From positions 1-64,000 of the forward strand of contig JASHOC010000165.1 in the NCBI GenBank assembly GCA_030041305.1: a stretch of 64,000 bases of DNA, written 5' to 3'. Both the position numbers and the translations under genes were made by a program. How positions within the stretch are numbered: the first letter of the stretch is position 1; each line of letters starts with the position of its first letter. The notes below the pieces were generated by a model. That model saw only the letters and a list, made by a program, of their open reading frames with translations, was not told the origin of the DNA and searched no databases. Of this stretch, positions 17,659 to 26,687 are shown one piece after another. This DNA is from Acidobacteriaceae bacterium (GTDB lineage Bacteria; Acidobacteriota; Terriglobia; Terriglobales; Acidobacteriaceae).

Positions 17659-18999
17659 CTAATGCGCAAAGAACTCGCCGTGTCCGCCGTTGGCCCAGGG
17701 GTCGTAATGGGCGGCGAAGTTGGCGCGGGTCTGCGTGCTGGGGTGGTCGTACAGCCAGAACTCGATGAAAGGATTGGGGCGCGGGTCTTCGAGCCAGGCT
17801 TCGCCGAGATGGTTGAAGGCGGCGACTGCGGTTTTTTGCGGGTCGGGCACGATGCCGTGAATCGCCTCCTGGCCGTAGATGTCGGCCTGGTGCTCGAAAT
17901 GGCGGCTGAAGGCGTTCGAGGCGGGCTGTAACAGGAAGGCGGCGATGGAGATGACGAAGAGAAGCACCACAAAGCCGGCGCGGGAGGAAAGCTCTTCGAT
18001 ATGCCAGCGGGCGCCGAAGCGGCGAACCAGCCAGGAAGCGCAGGCGGCGCAGCCCCAATAGACAAAAAAGAGGGCGACGGCGTAGCCGGCGAGCATTTTG
18101 GGAATGTGATGGAGGACGTAATGGCCGCTTTCGTGGCCAAAGACGAAGAGGACTTCATCGTCGGGAATGCGGCCGGCGGTGGTGTCCCAGACCACGATGC
18201 GCTTGGTGGCCCCGATGCCGGAGACGTAGGCGTTGAGGCCGTTCGTCTTAAGGCTGGCTTTCATCAGATACATGCGGTTGGGCGGGATGTTGGTTCCGGT
18301 GCGGGCGACGACTTGTTCGAGCTCCTGGACGAGCTGGGGATAGTGTTGGTTGAGGGGCTCGAACTTGTTAAAGATGGGCTCAAGGAGCGGTTCGACAAAG
18401 AGCGTGAGGACCAGAATGGGCAGGGTGGCGATCCACACGCCGAACCAGTAGCGGCGCGGCCAGCGACGCACGATCCAGTTGAAGAGCAGAAGAACCAGCG
18501 TGCCGATGACGAGGGTGAGGCCGAGAGCCTTGGCTTGGTCGCCGAACCAACCGCCCCAACCCTGCACGCTGATGCCGTAACCGCGGCTGACGTGCTGGCC
18601 GTACCAGTCGAAGGGAAGGCTGGCAAGGGTGGTGAGGAGGAAGAAGGCGAAGAAGAAGACGACGCCCTGCACCCAACGGCGCGCGGTGATGCGCTTGGCC
18701 CAGGCTTCGATCCCGGACCAGGCATGGGTGGCGAGCAGAATCCAGAGAAAGACAATGCCCCAGATGGCGCCGGCGATTTCCAGAATGTCGCGAATGCGGC
18801 TGAGGGCGACGGCTTTGGCGAGCTTATCGGGGGAAAGCGTGTAGGCCTGCTGGGTGTTGGCGTTGGCGGGCGGCGCGGCGGCCGTTGACGCCGGAGTGGA
18901 CGGGCTCGCGGGCGCCTGAGCAGATAGGGGCAACGGGGCAAGGCCGGCGAGCAGGAAGGCGCAACAACCCGCGAGCAGCAACGAACGTGCAAATTTCAT
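17659..18999 (-). CDS. M48 family (Ste24-like) integral membrane zinc protease
   Basis: A 446-aa CAAX-prenyl-protease-type enzyme. It has an N-terminal signal/anchor (FARSLLLAGCCAFLLAGLAP), then several membrane helices of the M48 N-terminal domain (for example GVVFFFAFFLLTTLASLPF). The metallopeptidase motif HESGH is near residue 287, and a third zinc ligand candidate is at EHQADIYG. The cytoplasmic or lumenal active site would cleave membrane or misfolded proteins; no prenylated substrates are expected in bacteria. The start at 18999 has GAGGAG seven bases upstream and is preferred to the track start 36 bases earlier. It is transcribed divergently from the TldD-like pair. Confidence 0.93.
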   Translation of the reverse strand: MKFARSLLLAGCCAFLLAGLAPLPLSAQAPASPSTPASTAAAPPANANTQQAYTLSPDKLAKAVALSRIRDILEIAGAIWGIVFLWILLATHAWSGIEAWAKRITARRWVQGVVFFFAFFLLTTLASLPFDWYGQHVSRGYGISVQGWGGWFGDQAKALGLTLVIGTLVLLLFNWIVRRWPRRYWFGVWIATLPILVLTLFVEPLLEPIFNKFEPLNQHYPQLVQELEQVVARTGTNIPPNRMYLMKASLKTNGLNAYVSGIGATKRIVVWDTTAGRIPDDEVLFVFGHESGHYVLHHIPKMLAGYAVALFFVYWGCAACASWLVRRFGARWHIEELSSRAGFVVLLFVISIAAFLLQPASNAFSRHFEHQADIYGQEAIHGIVPDPQKTAVAAFNHLGEAWLEDPRPNPFIEFWLYDHPSTQTRANFAAHYDPWANGGHGEFFAH

Positions 19000-19116
19000 A
19001 GGAAGTCTCCTCTTGTGAGCCAATCTCTGCGACAATCGAGCATACCGATGCTTTTTCCCAAAATTCCAGGATCGATTCCCAAGAATTGTAGTGCGTTCGG
19101 GCAGCGAGGCGCCGCA

Positions 19117-20970
19117 GTGCGCTGGTGTGCGGCCTTCCGGCGAAACCAGAGATTTTGTACCCCGTTAGGACCAGCGAAGGGTCGCCGCTCCTTGAGGTCG
19201 CGTCGACTTGAATGTGCGGCTTCGAGACACACTTTCTCTGGTTTCGCTATAGCAGCCCTCACGGCGGTGTGGGTGTTTCCTGCAGCCGGCGTGACGCAGC
19301 AGCCCGATCCGCTCCTCGATGCAATGACGGCGGAGCTCCACCGGGCGTTTACTTCGCTCGGCAAAAAAGGCGATGGGCAGGGCGACGACAAGCAATTGCC
19401 GCCGTATTTCCTCAGCTACTCCGTGAGCGACGCGAGTTTCGTTTCGATTCGCGCGGAGTATGGCGCGCTGATGGGGAGCAGCGCCAATCACGAGCGCATG
19501 GCCGACGTGCAGGTGCGCGTGGGCAGTCCCAAGCTCGACAACACGCACGGCGACCACCGCAGCTCGGCGGTGAACAGCATGCAGTTGCCGCTGAATGACG
19601 ATCGCGAGGCGCTGGCGCGCTCGCTGTGGCTGGGGACGAATTCCGGCTACGGAAACGCCATTGACAATTACCTGCGCGTGAAGACGGAGGCGCAGGTGCG
19701 CGCCAAGGAGGAGGACACTTCGCCCGACTTCAGCGAGGAGGCGCCGCAGGTGCATATCGGCAAAGCGGCCCCGCCGGTGGAAGTCGACCGGGCGGCCTGG
19801 GAGCAGCGGGTGCGGGCGCTTTCGCGCGTTTTCCGCGATTACCCCGATGTGTACCAGAACATGGTGGCGCTGACGGCGCAGAACGAAACGGATTATTACG
19901 CTTCGTCGGAGGGTTCAAAGGTGGTAACGCCGCACCTCGAGGCGCGGCTGGTGGTGATGGCCGCGACACGCGCCGACGATGGCATGGATTTGTATCGCGA
20001 CCAGACTTTCGAGGCCGAGACGGCGGATGGGCTGCCAAGCCAGAAGGAGCTGGAGTCGGCGGTGGGCAAATTGGGCGAGAGCCTGGAAGCGCTGCGCCAG
20101 GCGCCGGTGACGGAGCCGTTCGACGGCCCGGCGATCTTGTCAGGCCGCGCGGCGGCGGTGTTCTTTCATGAAGTGCTGGGCCACCGGCTGGAGGGCCAGC
20201 GCCAGCGCGGCGAGGAAGAGGGCCAGACGTTTACGAAGGACGTGGGCACGGCGGTGTTGCCCAGCTTCCTTTCCGTGGCCGACGATCCCACCGAGACCAA
20301 ATTCGGCGGCACGTGGCTGAGCGGGAGCTATGAATACGACGATGAGGGAGAAAAGGCGCAGCGGGTCAATCTCATCGACGATGGAGTGCTGAAGACGTTT
20401 CTCATGTCGCGGCTGCCCATCGCCAACTTCAGCTCCTCAAACGGGCACGGGCGCGCGGAGACAGGACATATTCCCACAGGACGGCAGGGAAACTTGATTG
20501 TAACCTCAGCGAAGACGGTTCCCGAGGCCGAGTTGCGCAAGGAGCTGATCGCCGAAGCGAAACGGCAGGGCAAACCATACGGGCTGTATTTCGAGGACAT
20601 CTCTTCGGGCTTCGCGCTCACCACGCGCAGTTCGCCGCAGGCGTTTTCTGTGGTTCCGCTGGTGGTGTGGCGGGTGTATGTGGATGGCCGGCCGGACGAA
20701 CTGGTGCGCGGCGTGAGCATTGTGGGCACGCCGCTGGCAGCGATGAAAAGCATTCTGGCGACCAGCGACCGCAGCGAGGTGTTCAACGGCATTTGCGGAG
20801 CGGAATCGGGGTCGATCCCGGTGAGCGCGGTGGCGCCGGCCATGCTGCTGAGCGAACTGGAGACGCAGAAGGAGGAGCAAGGCACGGCGCGGCCACCGAT
20901 CTTGCCGATTCCGGGGGCGGACGAAAAGCAGGAATCAACGACTGGCAGCGGAACCGGAGGCGCGCGATGA
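19117..20970 (+). CDS. Secreted TldD-like zinc metalloprotease, signal peptide interrupted in frame by a hairpin element
   Basis: PmbA/TldD family peptidase. The C-terminal half shows AAAVFFHEVLGHRLEGQR with the HExxxH motif and the later FSSSNGHGRAETGH and AFSVVPLVVWRVYVDGRP segments. I place the start at the GTG at 19117, seven bases after GAGG. It begins VRWCAAF, then 38 codons derived from the element at 19136-19251, then AALTAVWVFPAAGVTQQ. Without the element the N-terminus would read as a good signal peptide (MRWCAALAALTAVWVFPAAG). The frame stays open through the element, giving 617 aa, but export of the present form is doubtful. The stop overlaps the next start as ATGA, so the two genes are translationally coupled. 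Confidence 0.88.
   Translation: MRWCAAFRRNQRFCTPLGPAKGRRSLRSRRLECAASRHTFSGFAIAALTAVWVFPAAGVTQQPDPLLDAMTAELHRAFTSLGKKGDGQGDDKQLPPYFLSYSVSDASFVSIRAEYGALMGSSANHERMADVQVRVGSPKLDNTHGDHRSSAVNSMQLPLNDDREALARSLWLGTNSGYGNAIDNYLRVKTEAQVRAKEEDTSPDFSEEAPQVHIGKAAPPVEVDRAAWEQRVRALSRVFRDYPDVYQNMVALTAQNETDYYASSEGSKVVTPHLEARLVVMAATRADDGMDLYRDQTFEAETADGLPSQKELESAVGKLGESLEALRQAPVTEPFDGPAILSGRAAAVFFHEVLGHRLEGQRQRGEEEGQTFTKDVGTAVLPSFLSVADDPTETKFGGTWLSGSYEYDDEGEKAQRVNLIDDGVLKTFLMSRLPIANFSSSNGHGRAETGHIPTGRQGNLIVTSAKTVPEAELRKELIAEAKRQGKPYGLYFEDISSGFALTTRSSPQAFSVVPLVVWRVYVDGRPDELVRGVSIVGTPLAAMKSILATSDRSEVFNGICGAESGSIPVSAVAPAMLLSELETQKEEQGTARPPILPIPGADEKQESTTGSGTGGAR
19136..19251. repeat. 116-bp hairpin element, subfamily D (inside a coding region)
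   Basis: Arms GCGAAACCAGAGA and TCTCTGGTTTCGC pair perfectly. The interior aligns with subfamily C (GGACCAGCGAAGGGTCGCC, CTCCTTGAGGTCGC, CGGCTTCGAGACACAC). The right end is TA and the left end TC, exactly as in copy C. The net insertion of 114 bases is 38 codons without an in-frame stop. Confidence 0.87.
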
Positions 20971-22643
20971 GGCGGAACGGCTCAATTTTGTGGGTGGTGG
21001 GGTTGGGATTGCTAAGCTTGAGCCTCAGCGCGCCGCGCTTGGCCGCCGCCCAGCAGACGCGCGCCGAAGCGGAGAAAGACCCCGTGCTCAAAGCCATGCT
21101 CGAGGAGATGGATCGAAGCATGAGCCAGTTGCAGTTGAAGGGCTTCGAGAAGCCGTTCTTCATCCAATACCGCATTGAGGACGTGGACGACTACTCGACG
21201 CGCGCGGAATTCGGAGCGAGCGAAGGCTCAGACCGCGTGCGCCAGCGCGTGGCGCGGGTCACGGTGCGCGTGGGCGATTACAAGACCGACAGCTCCGGTG
21301 GACGCGGCGATGGGTCGCTGGTGATTGCGGCGCTGGACGACGATCCGATTGCGATTCGCTCGGCGTTGTGGGACGCAACGGATCGGGCGTACAAGAGCGC
21401 GCTGGTGGCGTACGCGCAAAAGCAGGCCGCGCTCAAAGAGGTGCAAACGCCGCCGCAGGCCGACGACTTCAGCCATGAGAAGGCGATCGTTTCGCTGGCC
21501 TCGCCGGCAAGCTTAGAGCTGGATGAGGCGGCGTGGGCCAGTCGCGTGGCGCAGGCGAGCGGGATTTACCGGGCGGATGCGAAGGCGAAAGCGGCCGATG
21601 GGGATGTCGAATACTCGACCGCGGATTTTCATGCGCGGGCCACGACGAGCTGGCTGGTGACGAGCGAGGGAACCATTGTGCGCAAGGCGGAGACGGAATA
21701 CCAGGAGAGCCTTGCCGTGGGCGCCCAGGCCGCAGACGGGATGCGGCTGGACCGCTCCTATGCATCGACGGCGAACTCGCTTGAAGGTTTGGATGCGCCC
21801 CAAAAGATGGCGCAGCACGCGGTGGCGCTGATTGCGTCGCTTGAAGATTTGCGCAAGGCGCCGCTGGTCGACGAGGAATATCACGGACCGATCCTGTTGA
21901 GCTCGGACGCGGCGACTGAAGTGGTGCGTTCGCTGCTGGCGGGTGGGGTCGGGGCCACGCGCCCACCGCTCGGCGCCGAGGCGCGGACCAATGGGCCCTT
22001 TGCTTCGAGCTATCAGACGCGGGTGTTGCCTGAGTTCATGGAAGTGGTCGACGATCCGGGATTGAAGAGCTACGACGGCGTGGGCCTGGTGGGCGCGTAC
22101 GACGTGGACGATGAAGGCGTGCCGGCGCAGGCCGTGAAGCTGGTGACGGATGGGCGGCTCGAGAACTATCTTGTATCGCGCGAACCGGTAAAAGATTTTC
22201 CGCAGTCGAACGGGCATGGGCGCTCCGGAATCGCCGGCGCCGCGCGGCCCTCGATGGGCGTTCTGAAGGTCTTGGCGGTGAACGGGCTTTCGGACGAGGA
22301 ATTGAACCGCAAGCTGCTCGCGCTGGGCAAAGACAACGGCCTCCAAAGCGTCTACTACGTGGAAACCATGGGCGGCGCACGCGCGCCGCGACTGCTCTAT
22401 CGCGTAGGCCTGGACGGCAAACGCGAACTGGTGCGCGGAGCGGTGCTCGACGATGTCGACCAGCGAACGATGCGCACGGGCGTAACGGCCGCGGGAAGAG
22501 ATCTGCTGGTGACCAATTATTTCGGCGACGTGCCCACCACGGTGCTCGCTCCGGCGCTGCTGCTCGACGACGTCACGGTGCGGCGGGCGAACGAGAAGAA
22601 TGAGAAGCTGCCGTTTTATCCGCCGCCTGCCAGCGGTCAGTGA
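20967..22643 (+). CDS. Secreted TldE/PmbA-like partner lacking the HExxxH motif
   Basis: 558 aa with a clear signal peptide (SILWVVGLGLLSLSLSAPRLAAA). It is homologous to the upstream protein along its length: FIQYRIEDVDDYSTRAEFGA, VTVRVGDYK, YHGPILLSSDAA, FPQSNGHGRSG and APALLLDDVTVRR all have counterparts. At the place of HEVLGH it has VVRSLLAGG, so the zinc-binding histidines are missing. In the known TldD/TldE pair one subunit carries the metal site and the other does not, and this tandem pair repeats that arrangement in an exported version. The ATG overlaps the preceding TGA. Confidence 0.9.
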   Translation: MRRNGSILWVVGLGLLSLSLSAPRLAAAQQTRAEAEKDPVLKAMLEEMDRSMSQLQLKGFEKPFFIQYRIEDVDDYSTRAEFGASEGSDRVRQRVARVTVRVGDYKTDSSGGRGDGSLVIAALDDDPIAIRSALWDATDRAYKSALVAYAQKQAALKEVQTPPQADDFSHEKAIVSLASPASLELDEAAWASRVAQASGIYRADAKAKAADGDVEYSTADFHARATTSWLVTSEGTIVRKAETEYQESLAVGAQAADGMRLDRSYASTANSLEGLDAPQKMAQHAVALIASLEDLRKAPLVDEEYHGPILLSSDAATEVVRSLLAGGVGATRPPLGAEARTNGPFASSYQTRVLPEFMEVVDDPGLKSYDGVGLVGAYDVDDEGVPAQAVKLVTDGRLENYLVSREPVKDFPQSNGHGRSGIAGAARPSMGVLKVLAVNGLSDEELNRKLLALGKDNGLQSVYYVETMGGARAPRLLYRVGLDGKRELVRGAVLDDVDQRTMRTGVTAAGRDLLVTNYFGDVPTTVLAPALLLDDVTVRRANEKNEKLPFYPPPASGQ

Positions 22644-22686
22644 TCAGAGTTCAGGGGTCAGGGAACAGCGGTCAGGGATCAGAGAC

Positions 22687-22803
22687 TATAGCGGTTCTCC
22701 AATTGGTGTAGAGCAGAACCTCGAACGATGAGTGGCGGTTTTCCCAGGAAAACGCCACCTGGCACGCCCCTCAAAACTTCACGGGAATTGGAGAACCGCC
22801 GTA
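22687..22803. repeat. 117-bp hairpin element, subfamily A, copy 3 (inverted orientation)
   Basis: Reverse orientation relative to the copy at 6275, with TA at both ends. The flanks on both sides (GGTCAGGGATCAGAGAC and GGGGCCAGAGAACAGTGGTC) belong to one CAG/GTCAG-rich tract, so the element has visibly split that tract. Confidence 0.93.
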
Positions 22804-22837
22804 GGGGCCAGAGAACAGTGGTCGGGAAATGTGCGCG

Positions 22838-23356
22838 TCACCCATGGACCCTCGTCTTCCACGCCCCGACAATGATTCCCATGACGATCATGTCCACGAG
22901 CCAGAAGCCGGCGTTGATGGCGTAGAGCGCCCAGGTGCGCACCTCGAAGGCATACTGGGTGGCCAGAATCGTGGCCACCACGCCCAGCCACATCCAAAAC
23001 GCGACCCAAACGCCGCGCAACACCGTCTGCCGGCCGGTGCGTTGCAGGAAATAGGACATGACCGCGGCCATGACGGCCAGCGCGACGAGCGCCGTAACGT
23101 ACTGCAGCGCGGGATTGACGCCGGTGTTCATCAGCCAGTCGCGGGTGCGGCCGATGCCGGCGAGCCAGGGATCGCGGAAATACGCATACCAGCCGATTTC
23201 GAGCAGAAAACACAGGATGGCGGCAAAAACGATGGCCAGAGGATTCAGCCGGAAAGGCGGGGTTGCGGGCGCAGTCGCGGGCATGGAGCGCGGTGTCGAA
23301 GGCGACGTTGAAGGGGGCGTTGAGGGCGGCGTCGAGGGCGGCGTTTTGGGTTCCAT
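22838..23356 (-). CDS. DUF1761-like small membrane protein with a Thr/Pro repeat N-terminus
   Basis: 172 aa. It has four hydrophobic helices (LAIVFAAILCFLLEIGWYAYF, LQYVTALVALAVMAAVMSYF, GVWVAFWMWLGVVATILATQ, NAGFWLVDMIVMGIIVGAW), and the spacing and aromatic content resemble DUF1761 proteins of unknown function. The first ~35 residues are a TPPSTPPST-type repeat encoded by a short tandem DNA repeat, probably a cytoplasmic tail. The ATG at 23356 has AAGGAG close upstream, so the 260-aa track ORF is too long. The gene is isolated, with element copies on either side. Confidence 0.75.
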   Translation of the reverse strand: MEPKTPPSTPPSTPPSTSPSTPRSMPATAPATPPFRLNPLAIVFAAILCFLLEIGWYAYFRDPWLAGIGRTRDWLMNTGVNPALQYVTALVALAVMAAVMSYFLQRTGRQTVLRGVWVAFWMWLGVVATILATQYAFEVRTWALYAINAGFWLVDMIVMGIIVGAWKTRVHG

Positions 23357-23794
23357 TGTTCTCCTTCGCTGGCTGGCCCCTTTGCTGGCCCGTTGCGGAC
23401 TTCTTGCTGGCCGCTTGCTGTTTTTGCAGCGATCTCCCGTTCTCCCCAATTCTGCCACGCAACCCCGCGTCGTGCTGCCGGCAACCTTCGGTTTATGCCT
23501 CCCGGTCCCCTCCAACGCCCACTGCCGGCAGGCGCGGGCGTGATCAGCGTCATCCCCGCCGGAGCCGTGTCCGAGATATTCAGGAGGGGGACAGTCTCCG
23601 CACAGCCGGTGATGCGCCAAGACCCCACGGGCGCTGCATCGGCGGGTTGCGCCCCGTAGGACGGAGGAGGGTCTTCAAAGGTGTGAAGCCCGTTTCCCGA
23701 GGACCTATCCAGCGTCTCCCGCGCAAGCCATTCTCGATGAGTGCTTTGCCCTGCTCTCTTCAATTGAAATTCAACCGGGTGAATCTCGATCGAC
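23357..23794. other. Non-coding stretch between element-flanked genes
   Basis: 438 bases. Overlapping ORFs exist in several frames (for example 23245-23763 minus) but none shows a recognisable domain or a ribosome-binding site with matching codon use. I see no tRNA, riboswitch or clear terminator here. Confidence 0.4.
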
Positions 23795-23911
23795 TAAAGC
23801 GGTTCTCCAATTGGTGTAGAGCAGAACCTCGAACGTTGAGTGGCGTTTTTCCCAAGAAAACGCCACCTGGCACGCCCCTCAAAACTCCACGGGAATTGGA
23901 GAACCGCCGTA
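23795..23911. repeat. 117-bp hairpin element, subfamily A, copy 4 (inverted orientation)
   Basis: Same orientation as the copy at 22687. The left end is TAAAGCGG and the right end CCGCCGTA, so the outer TA is intact on both sides. It lies in the gap before the propeller-like gene, about 110 bases from that gene's stop. Confidence 0.93.
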
Positions 23912-24020
23912 AAAGCCGCCTTCCCATTCCGAAGACCTTCGATAGCGAAGGTCTACCGGAATGGAGGCCGCTGTACATAGCCATTTCCGCAACGTATTTG
24001 CGGCTTGCGGGTGCGATGGA

Positions 24021-25616
24021 TTACGAGAGCCCAATTCCAAACTGCTGGTAGAACTCGCCGTTTGGGTAGGAGGCAGGCAACGCCGAGTAACCCACATTGC
24101 TCCCTTCGCCGGACTCGTCCGCGCTGGCGCTGGCCGTGAGGCTTTCGCCCGCCTGGCAGAGAAAGAGACCCTCTCCTGCAGAGAAGTCCGTGGTGCGGCC
24201 ACCATTCTCCCCCACCATAATTGCCTGGTAATTCAGAATGGTTGCCAGATTGTCAGACGTGACAGTACTTCTGATGCCTTCGAGCGTCAGGGTGGGCGAT
24301 CTGAGAACGGCGCCATCCGGCTGGGTGATGCTCCAGGCAAATCCGGTGAGTTTCTGACTGCTCGAATCGGTCACTAGCGTCGTGGTAAGTTGCCACCCTG
24401 CCGGCAAGCGGTTGTTGGGCATGGACACCACGGCGTAGCTGCCCGACGATTGAATTGACCGGGAATCCCAGTTGACCAGGGGACTGCCTGGAAGATCCTG
24501 CTGCCGGTAACAGTTGACCCAGAAAAACAGCTCGTTGGCGGCGATGCGAAAGCCGAACTGCTGCCAGACGAAGGGATTCGCTCCGGATTTCTGCGCGGGG
24601 CTGTTGCAGTTGATCTGGAACGAGTAGTTCTCGGTCTTGTCCGGGACTATGTCTTCGGCGATGATGATGGTGAGATTAACCCCGGTGACCGCGCTGCCTT
24701 TGCTGGGGGACAGCACGTAGTTGTTGTTGCCGCCGGGCGGCGTCGGCAACAGGGTGGTAAAGGTATCCGGCCCGGTGTTGCCCGGGATGTCGCTCACCTC
24801 CGCCGACCAGCTGGTTCCGTCAAAGGTAGCTTCGTGAAGGCTTGCGTCGCTTCCCTCGCCCTTCCACATCGCGTAGAGTTTTCCGTTGAATTCGGCAATT
24901 GCCGCGCCCATGCTGCTGCCGACGCCAGAGATCTGGGTCTGCGCAGACCAGTTCGTCCCATCGAAGGCGGCGTACCAGAGGTTGTCATCGCTCCCGCCCT
25001 TCCACACCGCGTACAGCTTGCCGCCCATCGTCGCCAGCGATGGGCCGACGCTTGTTCCCACGCCCGAAATCTGGCTCTCGCTCGACCACGAGGATCCGTC
25101 ATACGACGCATACCAGATCTCCTTGTTCGAATCCCTGCCCTGCCAGGCCGCATACAGCTTGCCGTTAAAGCTTGCGAGCGACGGCCCCACGCTGCTTTCT
25201 ACGCCCGAGATCTGGGTTTGCCCGGACCACTTTGCGCCATCAAAGGTTGCGTAATAAAGGTTCTGGTCGAAGAGGTTCTTCCAGACCGCAACCAGCTTTC
25301 CGCTCTGGGTCCCCAACGCCGGGCCGGTATCGCTATAGATGCCGGGAATCTGCTGCTGCGCATCCCATTTGGAACCGTCGAATTTGGAGTAGAAGATGCG
25401 CGGATCGCTCCATTCGCCTTTCCACGCACCGTAGACAGCTCCGCTGAAGACTCCCAGCGACGGGCCGGCGCTGGTGTTACCGCCAAGCTGCCCGGCTGCC
25501 GCCCACTTGCCGCTTCCATTCCACGAGGAATAGAAAATGCGGTCATCGTCAGGCTCGCCTTTCCAGGCAGCGTACAGACTGCTACCGTTTGAAACCAATC
25601 CTTGCAGTTCGCTCAT
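24021..25616 (-). CDS. Propeller-like repeat protein with a C-terminal beta-rich domain
   Basis: 531 aa. Residues 1 to ~290 are six repeats of about 46-47 aa with the pattern GPSLASFNGKLYAAWKG, then IWYASYDGSSWS and QISGVGSS. Such Trp/Asp-rich repeats form a beta-propeller in lectin-like and sialidase-like proteins. The remaining ~240 residues are a separate beta-rich domain (NYSFQINCNSPAQKSG, FRIAANELFFWVNCYRQQ). There is no signal peptide or membrane helix, so it either acts inside the cell or leaves by a route without an N-terminal signal. The start is the ATG at 25616 after AAAGGTGG; the track adds 28 residues. A carbohydrate-binding role is an inference from the repeat type only. Confidence 0.75.
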   Translation of the reverse strand: MSELQGLVSNGSSLYAAWKGEPDDDRIFYSSWNGSGKWAAAGQLGGNTSAGPSLGVFSGAVYGAWKGEWSDPRIFYSKFDGSKWDAQQQIPGIYSDTGPALGTQSGKLVAVWKNLFDQNLYYATFDGAKWSGQTQISGVESSVGPSLASFNGKLYAAWQGRDSNKEIWYASYDGSSWSSESQISGVGTSVGPSLATMGGKLYAVWKGGSDDNLWYAAFDGTNWSAQTQISGVGSSMGAAIAEFNGKLYAMWKGEGSDASLHEATFDGTSWSAEVSDIPGNTGPDTFTTLLPTPPGGNNNYVLSPSKGSAVTGVNLTIIIAEDIVPDKTENYSFQINCNSPAQKSGANPFVWQQFGFRIAANELFFWVNCYRQQDLPGSPLVNWDSRSIQSSGSYAVVSMPNNRLPAGWQLTTTLVTDSSSQKLTGFAWSITQPDGAVLRSPTLTLEGIRSTVTSDNLATILNYQAIMVGENGGRTTDFSAGEGLFLCQAGESLTASASADESGEGSNVGYSALPASYPNGEFYQQFGIGLS

Positions 25617-26687
25617 ATAGAACCACCTTTCCATCGATGTCGGTTGCTGGATTTGACGATTGAGAGAGGAGACACTGGATGCACTGTCTGAGAGGTGCAA
25701 TTGGCCCGCACAGAGTATAGGCGCATCGATGCCACTCGTGGCGCGAAATATTTTCTTCTTCCGGCTTCCGGACGTACAGGCTCCGGCGAACGGCCTTCAC
25801 CCCAGTAATCCGGCCAGTCTTTGTCAATGTGCGCGAAATGCGCTCAACGACGTCGATTACTACCCGGGAACTCGGCGAATGTTGAGAAATCTTCCCCCTC
25901 GACGGGGTCGCGGATGTGTGCTCGTCTGCAAGGAGATTACGCACAAAGAATTCCCACAAAACAGGCGCGAAACGGTCTGATCAGCCATCCAGGCCCTTTC
26001 GCACAGGAGGCTCCTCCTAACCTCGACGACGGCAAACCACGCGCCCCTTCCGCCGGCCCACTCCGTCTGCCAGGCCCATTCCCATCCAGCCACCCCAAAT
26101 AATTCTTCCCGGCCTTACCGGTTATTTCGCGCCTTTCGTCACAATAGAAGTATCCAAGCCGGAAAATCGCCTCGCTTTTCGCGGGAAGTCGGCCCGTCCG
26201 AATCCCCCGGCGAACCCTGCTGGGAAGCAATTCACGCCGCAAAATGGCGCCGGAAACGCCACATGAGGGCAATCCGTAGCAAATCAGAGGCATTCCATGG
26301 AAGATTGCAACCGAAGAAAACCGGCAAAACAGCGGCAAATGCCAAAAGCAGAAGGCGCAAAGCATTTGTTTTCAGATATCTGTGGCTAAAGATATGATTC
26401 TCAAGTACTTACCTGGCAGCCCACGGCGCAAATTGCTGAAAACACGCCACTTGCTCGCGGGCGATGATTTGGTGGGGGGGGTCTTTAGCTACTCTAGCCA
26501 AAATAGCGAATCCGGAGCGCGGACATGACTGCCAAAGCGTCAGCCGAAGCCCGGAACCAGCTTGGCCCGGCCCTTCGGGGGGTGGCGCGCACCGCCCGAC
26601 CCGCATTCGCATTTTGCGACGCGGGGTCGCGCGGCAGGAGTATTCTGCCCCTTCTGAAAGAAATCTCTCCGCAAGCGAGGTTTGAAG
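25617..26687. other. Long intergenic region
   Basis: About 1.07 kb without a convincing gene; ORFs on either strand (25582-25959 minus, 25937-26365 minus, 26525-27094 plus) look like chance frames. The part around 26100-26460 is comparatively AT-rich. It contains the palindrome CAGATATCTG and a weak promoter-like pair TTTTCA, 18 bases, TATGAT near 26370-26400 on the plus strand, plus a G8 run near 26470. These may be regulatory for the ThuA gene. Confidence 0.4.

Noticed and set aside
23245-23763. Minus-strand ORF with the sequence WRITGCAETVPLLNISDTAPAG
   Set aside because: It overlaps the DUF1761 gene in another frame, has no ribosome-binding site and shows no domain.
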